Shown here one piece after another: positions 35,968 through 48,591 of a DNA stretch of 64,000 nucleotides. Origin of the DNA: Tetracentron sinense. Taxonomy: Eukaryota; Streptophyta; Magnoliopsida; Trochodendrales; Trochodendraceae. Position 1 is the first letter of the stretch; each line of letters starts with the position of its first letter. The position numbers and the translations under genes are program-made. The notes below the pieces were generated by a model that made no database searches, was not told the origin of the DNA, and saw only the letters and a list, made by a program, of their open reading frames with translations. The DNA lies in assembly GCA_015143295.1 (NCBI GenBank), contig CM026574.1:13704938-13768937 (forward strand), read 5' to 3'.

Positions 35968-36215
35968 CTCTTTTTCACCCCAATCTCTCTCCCCCTTCGG
36001 CTTCTCTTCTCACGTGCAACACACTTGGGGGTTCTATTAGAACTCTCTTACCCTTTTTTTACTTGAGATCGGATCAATTGGGATTGTATTTAGCAAAAAA
36101 AATGAGAATTAATCTCTCCCAGAATTCAATCGCAACCACAAGTCAACACGTCTCTTTTAATCCCCATTAATTAAGTTTCAGATTCACTAACCATTCACTA
36201 AGAATTTTTAATCCT

Positions 36216-36562
36216 TATATATACCTCTCACTCTCACGTGCATCGCAGGTGCAACCCACTAGTATATATATATATATATATATGTATATAAATAAAGTCA
36301 TTGTCGTCTAATCTTCCTTTCTGACCATCCAAATTTTGTGATTTTGTCATCAATTAGATTAGAGACCGTATCTTCAGTCCGTAGGAAAACAAATATATGT
36401 TGGTTTTTGCGACTTTCATTCTCTCCTAATTGTCCTCTCCCTCGTATATATATAAAAAAATTAATTAAAAATTAAAAAGCTAATGGACATGTTCATTTGG
36501 TGACATGTATATAGCTAATGGAGGATTGAGGATTTTACACGAGTAATTGAGTGTGATGGGGT
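36216..36562. other. AT-rich spacer with a second Helitron-like end
   Basis: At 36236-36262 the plus strand reads cacgtgcatcgcaggtg then caacccactag before a T. This resembles a plus-orientation Helitron 3' end, but no matching 5' end was found. A TA microsatellite follows (36263-36290). Confidence 0.4.
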
Positions 36563-37825
36563 CAGGGGCGGAGCCGGATTTTCTAGTAGTGGGAGCACAT
36601 GATGATAGATTAAAAGTGGTAACAGTTGTTGATGGATTTGTGGAGAATTATTAGATTAGTACAAAATATTATAAACTAGAGTCTAGACGGATAGAAGCTC
36701 GGGGGTGTAGTCACCAAATTTTTTTTAATGACTAAGTTTTTGGATCATTTCGTACATATTTTATAAGTATTGTTTCTCTTTATTTTATTTACGAGATAGC
36801 TATCCACTTGCCTTATGGCTATGTCCCGTCAAATAATAAAATAACACACTATAAAATATATATTTTGGTTTCAAGTTCAGGACCGTTGCCTCCTTGCCTC
36901 GTGGTTATACCTATTAAACAATTAAATAATATAGCATAATTTTTCAGATCAAGTATACCCGTTAAAATAACTAAACAACTTAGTATAAAAAATACTTTCT
37001 TTTCTTTGGGCACCTACATGGAGATCATATGACAAACAATTACAATTGCAATCGCACCCACAAGTCAACACACGTACTTTTTAACCTTTATTAACTCTGG
37101 ATTAGATTTACTAACTCATGGGGTTCAACATTATACCCTTGATTTTAGAAGAAAAAAATTTAAAAATGGGTAAGTCTAGTTAAAAAAATTTAATCTTAGG
37201 ATGAATATTTATTTTATCTTTATTTTAAAAATCAAGGTTATATCGTTGACCCCATTGTTTAATAAATCATAACCACAGTTAATGGAAGTTAAAAGGGACA
37301 CGTGTTGACTTATGAGAGCAATTGAATTGTCCTCAAGTTCATTTCCCTATTCCCATGGTGAGATCGAATCACAATCAATTGCTATTGAATTCAGGGAGAG
37401 TTCAATCACTCCCACAGGTCAACAGGTGTCCCCCTTTAACCCCTATTAACCGTGGTTAAGATTCTCTAACCCTTACTAATCAATAATCTAACCTTCGTTT
37501 TTTGAAAAAATATAAAAATATATTTAACTCTAGTTAATAATTTTTAACTCTTAGGGTTAATATTTTTCTATTAATATTTTCAAAAATCTAAAGTTAGATT
37601 ATTAAACACTAAGGGTTAGAGAATCTTAACCACAATTAATAGGAGTTAAAAGATACACATGTTGACCTACGATCATGATTGAACTCTCCCTGAATTCAAC
37701 CGTGATTAGCTGTGATTCGATCTCCCCATAGCTATGCCTAAAAATAAAATAAAATAACATTTTTCTTTCAAAAGTTTAGTGGGGGCACGTGCCCCCTTAG
37801 GTCCCCACCTGCTCTGCTGTATAAG
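36563..37825. mobile_element. hAT-like non-autonomous element, right end eroded, with fold-back copies inside
   Basis: The left end is CAGGGGCGGAGCCGGATTTT, the same as the hAT-type element at 44932-45957. The right part has gggggcacgtgcccccttag followed by a poorly matching end, so the boundary and duplication are uncertain. The interior holds two fold-back copies (about 37040-37343 and 37360-37724). Confidence 0.55.
37360..37724. repeat. Fold-back repeat, CACGTG family, near-complete copy
   Basis: Begins gagatcgaatcacaatcaatt and ends with its complement tgtgattcgatctc. The arms contain 'ttaaccgtggttaagattc' and 'aatcttaaccacaattaa'. The CACGTG of other copies is changed here (aggtgtcc, cacatgttgacc). 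Confidence 0.75.
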
Positions 37826-38757
37826 TGACGAATCCAAGAGCAATAGTCCGGAGGGGACTATTCCTCCTCGCTCTAACATAATCGACGCTTCAACTCCCAT
37901 TAACTTGGGTTGGTTTTTTTTTACTCTTTAGTTAAATTTTTTAATATTATTTTTCTAAGAACCAAGGATAGATAGGTGAATCCTAAGGGTGGATGAATCT
38001 TAATCATAGTTAAATGGGTTTGAAGGGGGACACATGACAAGAAAATGGGAGCCGAGACGCCCCTCCTCACGCCACCGATCGAAGATGTGATTATTTTCCC
38101 CCGAATCCAAATAGCTTCTCATTTTTCTTTTATTATCATTTTTTGTAGATAATTTTTATTAGTGGATTAATAGTTAGTTGGAGAAAAATTACAAGACTCC
38201 ACCTTTACTACACAGGGATTCAAGTCCTACTTCTGAAAAGGGAGCAGATAGACGTTCATGAGTTTAGAAATTGGGATTAATAACCCTACATAAGTTTTGG
38301 CATTTTTAAAGTGGTTGAATAAATTTACTTTTATAACACATTAACGGTAACACTAGGTCTGATTGTGTACGTATGTTTAGGTGTTCTTTTATAAAAATTC
38401 TTCAAAAGCAATAAGGGCGTGTTTAGGTGTTCTTCTCAGAAATCTTCAAAATAAATAAATAAGTAGTGGTGGTGAAGCTAAGAGCACTGCTACGATTTGA
38501 GAAATATTTAGCCCCAAACCCGGTGACCCGGTGACATGTCTTTACCTTTTTCTATTACTATTAGGATCGGTTGAAACAATAACTTCCTCAAAAGTTTATT
38601 TTCGTTCAACTTTTGAAAGAATAGCAATCACAAGTGTTGCTATTGACTTTGAAGACTGCGTTTCATTAGAGTTTTGAACGAGTAGACGTTACAAGTCCAA
38701 ATTCGGGGTGGGATCGTGGGACGTTCTACACGATTTTGGACTGGGCCACAGCATGAC
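37826..38757. other. Intergenic, no gene seen
   Basis: Contains another half fold-back arm (37960-38040) and AT-rich sequence. A 'gtgtttaggtgttcttt' phrase is repeated at 38370 and 38420. Confidence 0.4.
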
Positions 38758-39227
38758 TAGGGATAGCAACGGCCTAGTTAATCGGATAACCCGCCCGTAC
38801 CTATTGGGATGGGTTTGGGGAGCTTTTAAACGGGATATGGGCGGATTTGAGAATGAGATGTTAAAGCTGAGTTGGGTTTAGGCCGGGGTGGGTTTACGCT
38901 GCCCTGCTCCTCCCCACCCCATTTGTAATGTCAAATTACTATTTTATCCTTAATTTAATACTAAAATTACCTCATTTTAATACTTATAGTATGAAATACA
39001 GTCCTGACTTTTCCTATCCTATCCCGACCCATATATTGCTTAACGGGATGGGGGCGGCATGGGGTTAAGAAATGTTTTGAAAGATCGGAAATGCCCCGCC
39101 CCACCCCACCCCACCCCGCCTTCCCAGTTCCGCCCCGGATTTGGCACATGCTTGGGGTAGGAATTTTCCATTAGTGGCCGGTCAGGATGGAGGCACCCCC
39201 ACCCAAACCGCCTCGTTGCCATCCCTA
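38758..39227. mobile_element. hAT/Ac-like MITE, GC-rich
   Basis: Ends are TAGGGATAGCAACGG on the left and the complement of TAGGGATGGCAACG on the right. TAGGGATG is close to the Ac-type hAT terminus. The interior is rich in gggatggg/ccccgcc words that make short overlapping ORFs on both strands with no meaning as protein. No clean 8-bp duplication. Confidence 0.55.
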
Positions 39228-39900
39228 GCTGCACGGCATGTAGTGCATATTTATCGAACTCACTTGAATCATTACCAACTCCTGTGCTCCATCTCATTTT
39301 ACGAGTACGATCCATTAAAAGTGCACGTACGTGGATGCATCATACAGAGTACGTGAACAATGTAGTTGATTCCAGACCACATTTGTGTGGAGCGATCCGC
39401 ACAAACATCATAATATGTATCCCACGTGATCTAAACTCTAAAGACTACATATTAGATATATTAGAAGAAGAATGTTGAGCATACCCTCACAATTTCTGCT
39501 TTTCACCATTTTTAAATAATAAACAAATGATTTAATTTTATGGCTGAGTTGACACAATCTCATTTGTTTTATGAGGAGTATTCCCTGAGTGACTAAATTT
39601 AATTTTTTTCCAAACTCTCACTATAGGTATAATTGGTAGCATTGTTATTCCTTTAACAAATTAAGAAAACAACTATTTCAAAAGGGATTATAAGAAAGAG
39701 TTTGTAACAGTTCTCAAGGTAAAAGAGAAAAGCAGGGGCAGTTATCATTATCACAGTGAGAGTTTGGAATTCTACGATTGATTAAACTAATATTTCTTTT
39801 GTTTTATTATTAAAATGGTGAGAGTAAGGATTATCAAGAATATGCTTACCATTCCTCTATATATTAATATGTTTGAGTTCGATATTAAGCACCAAGCACA
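39228..39900. other. Intergenic, no gene seen
   Basis: Small ORFs only (39141-39478 region). AT-rich. Confidence 0.4.
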
Positions 39901-39904
39901 ACTG

Positions 39905-40025
39905 TCTACCTAAGAAGGACAAGGTGCGTCTCTAGGAGGTCCTTGGATTGATTCCCACATAACTCCAAATGGATTGATAGTAGATAAATGATGTCTTGTA
40001 CCCAAAAAAAACAAAAAAAAAAAAT
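39905..40025 (+). repeat. SINE-like repeat with A-rich tail
   Basis: B-box-like GGATTGATTCCCAC preceded by 'gcgtctctaggaggtcctt', then 'gatgtcttgtaccc' and a long A-rich tail. Arrangement as in tRNA-derived plant SINEs. Confidence 0.45.
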
Positions 40026-40574
40026 TTGAATGTTGAATGGGACACACACTAATTAGTAATTAAATCATAAAAAGGAAAAACAGTCAAAGTCTGCCTAGCA
40101 TTTGACAATTTTAAAAGATGGGTTGGTACTGTTTTGTAGCCCAGTTTAGGGCATGGTTTAATTTTTTTTTTTTTTTACCAAAAGAGGATATGTATTCGAA
40201 TATTACACTTATTAGTATTTAACTTTTATATGAATATCCAAAGGGTACAATTGTCAAAATAATGCCATTTTAGATAATAAAAATGCCATGACCTATTTGA
40301 TAAACATGTCAAAAGTATGCTCTTTTAGTCTAGGTGATGAAAATGTAAGGCATGGCATTTTAGGTGAATCGCCCTTTCTAAAATTAAGTACCGTTTCGTT
40401 GCCCTAAACAAAAAATCACGGTTTGGGGCAGGGTTTGAAAAGGTTTACTAAAAAGAGTATGTATTCTAATATTACCCTTAGTCATGTTTGGCTTTTATAA
40501 GCATGCCTAAGGCTAAATATGTCAAAAGCAAGCCCTTTTAGGAAATAAAACTGCAAGGCATGCCCTATTTGATA

Positions 40575-40990
40575 AATATGTCAAAAGCGTTGTATGTCAA
40601 GATGAGTCTCCTGAGTGACACATGACAAAATATTACCTTGATCGGACACTTATAAATGAGTCATGCTCACTGAAGCTTTCAATAAGTGATCCCTAATAAC
40701 ATGACATGTGACAAGTTGTTCAAGAATTCGACTATTGGATGTCAAGAGTCAAGACGGGTCTTCCGAGAGACACTTGATAAAAGATTAGCTCGATTAGACA
40801 TTTATATGTAAGTCATGCTCGTTAAAGCATTTAATGAGCAGCCCCTAATAACGTGACACCTAGTGGGTCATTCAATAATCTGATCGTTAGATGTCAAGAT
40901 GGGTCTCTCTAGGGGCACATGGCGAAAAATCAGCTCGATGAGACATTTGTAGATTGTCCGCTCAAATATAAGAAAATCAATATACTAACG
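40575..40990. repeat. Tandem ~155-bp repeat, about 2.5 copies
   Basis: The phrase 'tgtcaagatgggtct' or close recurs at about 40583, 40739 and 40889, each followed by gacacatg-like, a 'gacattta' segment and 'gtcatgctc'. Related sequence recurs at 41223-41612 and 50750-50980, so the unit belongs to a dispersed family. Confidence 0.65.
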
Positions 40991-41222
40991 GAATTGGAAA
41001 TCTACTACCGAATTAAAAATAGATGAGACGGCAGTGTTATTTTGGAAACAAAAGAGGAGATTTATGTAATTTCACCAAACCTAAGGTGAGGTCAATGTAA
41101 TTTACCTTGAATAAGCAAGATTAAACATAGTTTTCGAGGTCATTTAGTAAATGAGCCTAGCTCGAACAAATATATATTCACCTCATTTAACATATTAATG
41201 TGATATATATATATATATATAT

Positions 41223-41601
41223 AGATAGGGAGAGGTACTAATGAGTCATTGAAGCTTGTAATGAGGGGTCCTTTTAGAAAGATGACACATTTCATATTTT
41301 TTTGAATCTGACCATTGGATGTTAAATTGGGTCTATTGGACACACATGTTAAAAAAATTAGTCTGATCGAACATGTTTAAATCATCTGATTAGACCCCTA
41401 GTTTGTAGCAAACTAGAGTTGACTAAACCCTAATTAGGATATAGAAATGGTTGATCTTCCTTTCTTTGATAGGACAATCTACAAATGTTTGACTGAGCTC
41501 ATTTTTTGCCAATTGTATCTCAAGCAACCTGTCTTGACATCCAACGGTCAGATTTCGAAAAAATTGTCACGTGTCACATTATTAGGCTCATTAGAATGCT
41601 A

Positions 41602-41612
<11 letters not shown>
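41223..41612. mobile_element. Fold-back MITE between TA and CT/TA microsatellites
   Basis: The left arm (gggagaggtactaatgag, gatgacacatttc, aatctgaccattggatgtta) is mirrored on the right (gacatccaacggtcagattt, gtcacgtgtcacattatta, ctcattagaatgctactctc). It sits between a TA run (41202-41222) and a CT/TA run (41605-41641), which suggests insertion in a TA microsatellite. Confidence 0.65.
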
Positions 41613-41642
<30 letters not shown>

Positions 41643-41856
41643 GTTGAACTGATCATATTTTAATCGAGTTTGTTAGAAGTTCGAGCTCGGCTCAAGCTCA
41701 ATAAAAGTTTGGTTTGCACGTTTATAAACTAGTCAAGCCAAGTTTGAAAACCATAAAAAACATAACACTGCTAGATTAAAGTTTGGCTCTTGTGGCTCGG
41801 CTCAATACTCACCCCTCCCATGACGTCTTAAAGAACCATATCACTATTTTGAGTTG

Positions 41857-44800
41857 TGTAAACACCCAATTTTTACACCCTGCCCTAGCTGTGGTTAAGC
41901 CCATTAACCCTGGTTATCCCCAGCTGAGTCCAATCAAATCCTAGGTCTAACCCTAGTCAAGCCCTAAACCATAGGCAATCCTAGGTAAAAACCCTAGACT
42001 AACCCTAAGTAAACCCTGATCAAACCCTATGCCTAATCCTAGTCAAGCCCTAAACCATAGGCAATCCCAGGCAAAAACCCTAAACTAACCCTAGGTAAAC
42101 CTTGATCAAACCGTAGGCCTAACCCTAATCAAGCCCAAAACTATAAGCAATCGCAGTTAAAAATCCTAGGTAAACCCTGATCAAACCCTACGCCTAACCC
42201 TAGTCAAGCCCTAAACTATAGGCAATCCCAAGTAAAAATCCTAGACTAACCCCAAGTAAACCCCGATCAAACCCTAGGCCTAATCCTAGGTAAAGCCTAG
42301 GCCTAACCCTAGTTGAACCCTAAGCTAAACCTAGGTGAACCCTGGCTCAGCCCCAGGGTCCAAAAGCCCTAAAAATCGGAACCCAGACCCTCTGTGGGCC
42401 CAAACAGGGGCCCATAACCCCTTAAGAGTCGTTAGGGTGGGGCCCACGGGTCCAGAATTCAAATTTCAGAGAATGGCGGAAATAACTTTACCGTCATTTC
42501 TCATTTTAGGGTGTGCTACAATGACCCACGACTTAAGTGTGTGGGGGTTTAGCCCAGAATAACAAATTCAGATAATGGCGGTAATCCAATTACCGCAATT
42601 ACCATTGCTTCTTCTTCAAGAATGATGGTAATGGAATTACCGTCATTTCCTGATTTCTACAGATGACGTATCAGCAACCTCCCTAGCACATTGGGGCACC
42701 CCTGGTTGGTTCCCCAAGCCTGGGAAATTGCCCAGAACACCCCTGAGGCCTCCCCCACTCCTTATAAATCCCTCACATCTTCCATGGTTCCAAACCACTC
42801 CTCAACAACCACCTCAAACCTCTGTAGATTTTCGGCCAGCCCAACTTCTCCCATCTCCAGCCTCTCTACTTACCTTGAGAAGGTCCCATTTCGTCCCAGA
42901 AGCTCCACCAGGCCACTACCAGTTCATTTCAGACGGGCACCACCCTGCACCTTTTGCCACCACTGTAGCAGCTCGACAGTAGGGTAGGGCTACCCCCCCC
43001 CCCTCCCTTTACTCCTGATTGTAAGCATTGTAAGAGACCCTTGGTCCTGTTCTAGGAGTCCCCATTATCTTTTTCGTCTTCTAGCAGCTATTAATAGCCA
43101 AGGATAGGGCCCCCAGCCTTCTTCATAGGCGTAAGGGAGTCCCTCGAGCCTAGCATGAGTGCAACACTCCTTGGCATGATCCAGACCTCCCCTCACATCC
43201 TAAGGGACCCTCAATCCATGAGGGATCACTTAGAGGACCACTGGTACAACCCCCATAGGGGAAATTTAATTTTCTGGGCAAATCTCTAAATGGTGGTAGA
43301 ATATGTATCGCTATTTTTAATGTTCTCTGTAACTGCCATTTTAACTGCGGTAAGTTCAGGCCCTGGTCAGTTCCAAGGCCATGGTTAGACTCCCCTGGAC
43401 CTTGGCTACCCCCCCCCCCACCCCCATCAAAGTTTTAGCTCCTAACTCAACCCCTAACCAGGGTTAAGTTAGCCCCAAACCAAACCTTACTTATTGCCGC
43501 GGTAAACTATTTACCGCCAATACAGATTTTTGAGCATAGTGGCTTTGGGCCCCTTTGGAGCCCACACCTGGCATTCCCTTGGGCCCATTGTCTTCCTGGG
43601 ACTTCAGGCTATCCCCCTATACTTTTAATTTCTTTTGATTCACTCCCTAGCCCTAATTAGCTCAGTGCAAACTATGGTTAAAAAATTGACTGAATTGAGT
43701 TAATCCGATTACCTCAATTAAATTTTTTTTTTTAATTATTGGGCTTTGCACAGGGCCTAGACCAGGTAGAAGACTAGTCTAGGCCCTGCCATACTCCCTG
43801 GGCCCATTTTGAACCAAACCAGACCTTTAACCATGGTTAAATCTACCTTTGGTTAGCTTTTAACCATGGTTAAGCACCCCTTAACCTCAAAAATTCTAAA
43901 AAAATCATCAAAAATATTCCTTGGATTTCATAAATGTCCTCTGTGACCATTTTCACCTTGGTTAGACTCTTAACTATGGTTAAACTCCATGTTTGGTTAA
44001 CTTTTAACCATGGTTAAACAACTCTTAACCAACAAAAAATTTGGAAAAATTACTTAGAAATTCTCAAATATTTTGAGAAGCCCAAAAATGTATTGTTTCA
44101 ATCATTTTACCATGGTTAGCAGCCCTAATCATGATGACCAACCCTCTTAATCATGGTTAAGCAATCCTTAACCTTGGAAAAAATCTCAAAAAAATCAGAA
44201 AAATGCAAAAGGCTCAAAAAAAAAGTCTTGGACCTTTTTACCATGGTTAGCAATCCTAACCATAGTTAGTTTGACCTAACCCCGGTTAGCATCCCTAGCT
44301 TTGGTCAAACTATGTCTTAACCTACCGGGCTCTTTTTTGGCCTACCGGGCTCAAACCCTACTCTACCGGACTACCCCTTGGCCTACCGGACCCAATACCT
44401 TACACTTGACCAACTCCGGTCAACCTAACCCTAGTCTACAGGACTAGTCCATTAGCCATCCTTAGTGCACACACACATACCCCTAGCATTGGCACGGGCT
44501 CAAGTGCTAGAACTACTCTCGGTCTGATCTCATCTCTACGTGAGTACGTAGGCAACCCAACTCAAGTTCTTCCATAGTTAACTTTTCTTTCTTAGATTAG
44601 TCTTATTTTAAACACTTTGACATTCGATTAATTTTGACTTTTAAATTGGCTTAAACCTAGCAAGTAGGGAATTACTAAAAAGTGAAAATGTCGGGGTGCC
44701 TAAACCTCTTCCCTGGACTTAACCGAACCTTTTACCTGAATCTCAAATCATGGACCAAGGCCTTATCCAAATTCTAGGGACTTATTCCTTCTGAATGAAT

Positions 44801-44857
44801 AAGTGACGACTTTAAACACCCGTGAGATTTTTTAGGGTTCCGAAACCCGCGCTCTCA
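41857..44857 (+). mobile_element. Solo LTR of a Tat/Ogre-like family, plus orientation, ~3.0 kb
   Basis: Starts TGTAAACACCCAATTTTTAC and ends with ...GCGCTCTCA. Flanks are AGTTG (41852-41856) and AATTG (44858-44862), a 5-bp duplication with one mismatch. It contains TTAACCATGGTTAA-type palindromes, CCTAGG/AACCCTA repeats, a TATA-like CTTATAAATCCC at about 42758, and a 'aagtgacgacttta' end motif like the gagtcgccacc motif of the other LTRs. There is no interior coding part, so it is a solo LTR. ORFs inside (42335-42987) are not genes. Confidence 0.8.
41900..42310. repeat. ~86-bp tandem repeat within the solo LTR
   Basis: 'gtcaagccctaaac' recurs at about 41956, 42042, 42128 and 42203. Units are rich in AACCCTA words but are not a telomeric array. 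Confidence 0.75.
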
Positions 44858-44931
44858 AATTGCACCATGATAATTGGCTTAGATGATGGAAGATAAGCCG
44901 AATGACTGTTTTACATACTATTAATAGGCAC

Positions 44932-45957
44932 CAGGGGGAGGAGCCAGAAATTTACTGCAGAGGGGGCACATTTGGTTTAAGAGGGGGTTCGGGGGCAGAG
45001 CCCTCGAAAAAAAAATACGACTAAGTACTTGTAGGTCATTTCATCCATACATTTTGTACATATCCGAAATATATTAGTTCTCATTGTTTACCAGGAGCAG
45101 CTATCCCCCTTGTCTAATGACTATGCCCTATTAAATAATTAAACAAAATAGTTAAAAGATATTTTTTTGAAAATTCAATAGAATAGTTGCCCCATAACTA
45201 ATCCTCTATGGTTATAACCAAATTCCTTGGAGTTCGGTTATAACTAAAAAGTCTTTTAACTCTAGTTAATAACTTTAATCTTTGGAGTTAATTTTTTTCT
45301 TCTAGAAACCAAGGTTAGGTGGTTGAACCCTAAGGGTTAGTGAATCTTAGTCACAATCAAGAGGTATTAATAGAGACGTGTGTTGACCTATGGTTGTAAT
45401 CGACTCCAAGGACTTTGATTATAACAGTAGAGGATTCTAAATCCTAAAATATATTTTTAAAAAAATCAAAATCAGAGGGGTACCCACATGAGATCAAATC
45501 ACGGCCAATCAAGATTGAGCTCGGGGAGAGTTCAATCACACCCATAGCCCAACATGTGTCCCTTTTAACCCTTATTAATTGTGGTTAAGATTTACTAAAC
45601 CTTGGGGTTCAACAATATAACCTTAGTTTTTAAACTCTAGTTAATGATTTTTAACCCTTGGGGTAAATACATTTTAAAATATTTCAAAAAAAAACTAAGG
45701 TTATATTATTGAACCCTAAAGGTTAGTGTATCTTAGCCACGATTAATAGGGATTAAAAGGGACATGTGTTGGCCTATGGGTGCGATTGAACTCACCCAGA
45801 GTTTAATTGCAATTGGCTGTGATTGGATCTCCATCCACCTCCATGCCCCATGCTATATATGACATGTATATATACACAAAAAACACTAATGTTTTTTTTC
45901 AAAAGTTGAAAGGGGGAGGGGCACATGCCCCCTCAGCCCCCCCCGGCTCCGCCCCTG
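44932..45957. mobile_element. Non-autonomous hAT-type element, 1026 bp
   Basis: Ends CAGGGGGAGGAGCC on the left and GGCTCCGCCCCTG on the right form terminal inverted repeats, flanked by the perfect 8-bp direct repeat ATAGGCAC (44924-44931 and 45958-45965). An 8-bp duplication with CAGGG ends is typical for hAT. There is no transposase. The interior contains one half and one full fold-back copy (45489-45832). Confidence 0.88.
45489..45832. repeat. Fold-back repeat copy inside the hAT-type element
   Basis: Left arm from gagatcaaatcacggccaat, right arm to ggctgtgattggatctcc, with aatcttagccacgattaa and gggacatgtgttgg on the right side. The CACGTG is changed to CATGTG. Confidence 0.7.
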
Positions 45958-45965
45958 ATAGGCAC

Positions 45966-46650
45966 CTCTCCCTCACGGAATGGGATTTGGTTTGGCCCTG
46001 ACAGGAGTATATATGCTCTACTCACCATGTGTCCTTTTAACTCCCATTTAAGTGTGTTCAAATTTACTCACTTCGTAAACTTCATACATCTAACCTTAGT
46101 TTTTAGAAAGAAAAAAAAAGTAGTCCTATGAATTACAATTCCCAACCAATGTTAAAAGGGGCAATTAAAGGGACTTCTCTGAGTGGCTAGACGGTTTTGG
46201 TTGGCAAGTGTAGACCAAATCCGATCCCTTCTCACACACCAAATTATATATATATACATATATATATATATTTTTTTTATTTTTTATTTTTTATTTTTTG
46301 GTAATTGGTAAAAACACAAAACACACAGTAGGTCAACACACGCACACACATCTTTACAAAAGGGCCTATCTCTTGTAAAGAGGAAGGAGCTTTATAAGTC
46401 ACAAAGGGAGGACTTCAGTTACCAATGTGGGACTAAAAAGGGTGAAACCACAACACGTCCAAAGGATGAGTATAACACTCTTTTGAATTTTTAGTAAATG
46501 GTATACACACAATAGGCCAACACACACATACATGGACTTATGAGTTACAAAAAGGGCCTATCTTGTAAAGAGAAATGAACATATATATTTTTGTTAAACA
46601 CATAATTTACCATACAAGATTAGAGATTGTACAAAACCATTAAAGGAAGG
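45966..46650. other. Intergenic with repeat pieces
   Basis: Holds a half fold-back arm (46015-46125), a short tRNA-like head near 46175-46240 ('gagtggctagacggttttgg', then aaatccgatccc), a TA/T-rich stretch, and no gene. Confidence 0.4.
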
Positions 46651-46869
46651 ACATCAAATTGTATTGGGGAGATGCTAGAAAAGTGGTCTCAAACTTTACA
46701 CATCATGCGACATGTGATGATAAAAAGGATGAGAGATATCGAGTTGAAAGAAGTCAAAAACATGGGTAGAAAATTAAATGAATTTTCTCCTTTTGCATCA
46801 CTACATGTCGAATGATGTGTAGAAGTATGATACCACTTTTTTGGCATCTCCCCGATCCAATTCGATACC
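46651..46869. mobile_element. Fold-back MITE, ~220 bp
   Basis: Left 'caaattgtattggggagatg', 'acacatcatgcgacatgtg' is mirrored by right 'catgtcgaatgatgtgtag', 'ggcatctccccgatccaatt'. The inverted repeats cover most of the element. The minus-strand ORF here (46754-46978) is incidental. Confidence 0.7.
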
Positions 46870-46872
46870 TAA

Positions 46873-47715
46873 GAGCATCTCGAACGCAAAACTTCAAAAT
46901 CTTCCTCCATTTCGGCATCTCCTCCATATATGGAGGACATGGGCCCACTAAAAAGTTTTTCACTCCAATGCATCTCATCTCCGAATCACTATTCCTACTC
47001 TAAAACATTATTCATTTATTATTTAAAAAAACCAATTCATATGTTTTCTTGACCATTTTTCCTCTCAAACTCAATAATTCACCCCTTTGAGGTCACCATG
47101 TGTCCCTTCCAACACCCCTTAACCGTGGTTAATATTCACCCACCCCTAGGGTTTACCCACCCACATCTTTAGTATTTTAAAAAAAATATTAATTCTTTTT
47201 TTTAAATTAAAAAACTTTTTTTAGAGTTTTTTAATATTAAAAACAGTTTTTTAATTTTTAAAAAAGAATTAATATTAAAAAAAAAAGCTATGGATGGGTG
47301 AATCTTAACCACGGTTAAGGGGTGTCAAAAGGGACACGTGACAACCTCAATGGGTGATACCGTAGAGGATTTGATTTTTTTTTATTTTTGCATCTTTTAT
47401 TGATGAATTAATTTAAAAATTAAACAATTATTAAAAAACATAAAAATAATTTCAATATAAAATAATAATTATTAAAATAAATTAAAAGGATACAATTTTT
47501 ATTTTTAAAAAGATTGAAAGACAAAAAAAGATCACAAACAGTAGGAGATGAATAGTATTTTAGAGATCTTTCTCCAATTTTTTCTCCCCTCCTCCATATT
47601 TGGATGGTCACTGTAGCCATTTTAAATATCAACTTCAAATATTAAAGAAGTTCTTTTTAGAGCCGGTACTCCATATTTTGGAATTTTGAATTTTGGAGCA
47701 CGGTTGGAGATGCTC
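46873..47715. mobile_element. PIF/Harbinger-like non-autonomous element, 843 bp
   Basis: The left end GAGCATCTCGAACGC and the complement of the right end, GAGCATCTCCAACCGTGCTC, are inverted repeats. Flanks are TAA and TAG, a likely eroded 3-bp duplication. The interior has a long A/T inverted repeat (47165-47285) and fold-back arms with accgtggttaa (47115) and aatcttaaccacggttaa (47302). The element starts within four bases of the end of the neighbouring MITE. Confidence 0.65.
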
Positions 47716-48073
47716 TAGAGGAAGAGGCTTCTTCAACCGAATGAAGGAAAAATATCAAGAAGCTTCTTAGTTGAGGGGTCCATTGATTGGACGGTCTGGA
47801 CTCTCGAGGGACCACGCTAAATGATATTAGCTAATAACAAAAAACCCAACTTTCAAAAGAAAAAAAAAATTCCATCAATTATTAATAAGATTAAACGGCC
47901 AGCGTATTCATACAAAGTGGCCCACATCTACAGCTTTCTTCACCTTACAGGATCACCAAAAACTCTTCAAACAGTCTATTCTATCAATCTGTCTGTCTGT
48001 GGAAACATCTCAACTCACATCAAGTGGGGCCACTTTTGACTGTTACACATTATCATAATTCTCTGAATATTAG

Positions 48074-48109
<36 letters not shown>

Positions 48110-48591
48110 GCTCTCTCTGATCCCACAATCAAAGGACTTTCTCTGCCAATCCGCACGAACAGTAAGTAAACAAATCTCGTCCTTTTCTTCAATTCAATTC
48201 GCACTGCCAACTTTTGCTCCATACCTTCTTTTTCAAAGCTATTACTTTAATAATAACTCACCCAAGAGGGTCAGAGACTATCAAATCAAATCAAGCCCCT
48301 GTAGAGGCCTTTACAAGCGACAATGTTTTCCTGTTCTTTTGGTTTAAAAGAAACAGTTCCATATCCTTAGTCGGCCATTAACTTCATGTGGGTCCATACA
48401 CTCACCTAACCACAGGACACTCCTCCCTCTTTTTCTCCACCTCTCCATTTCCTTACCTTTTCTTAGACAACCCTTTTCATCTCCTTTTATTGCTCACCAC
48501 ATCTCTCCCTCATGACCCGTTCAAAGCTTCCTGATTTTTCCTATAAATAAATAAATAACAAATAAAAACAACTCTCCATCCCTCCCAAGAC
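47716..48591. other. Intergenic, TA microsatellite, no gene seen
   Basis: A (TA)n run lies at about 48077-48106. Small ORFs on the plus strand lack domains. Confidence 0.4.

Noticed and set aside
32211..36262. A plus-orientation Helitron from a TC at 32211 to CTAG at 36262
   Set aside because: The stem-loop at 32257 lies eleven bases from a CTAG when read on the minus strand, and a TCTATACTAATAC start lies at 35355, so the minus-orientation reading fits the known termini far better. The 36262 end may belong to another, incomplete copy.
38880..39315. Gly/Trp-rich minus-strand ORFs
   Set aside because: They translate GC-rich gggatggg repeats of a hAT/Ac-like MITE.
41900..42340. AACCCTA-rich stretch as an interstitial telomere
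   Set aside because: The words are embedded in ~86-bp units inside an LTR, not in a regular 7-base telomere repeat.
42335..42987. Proline/serine-rich plus-strand ORFs
   Set aside because: They lie inside the solo LTR and overlap in different frames; composition reflects C-rich LTR sequence.
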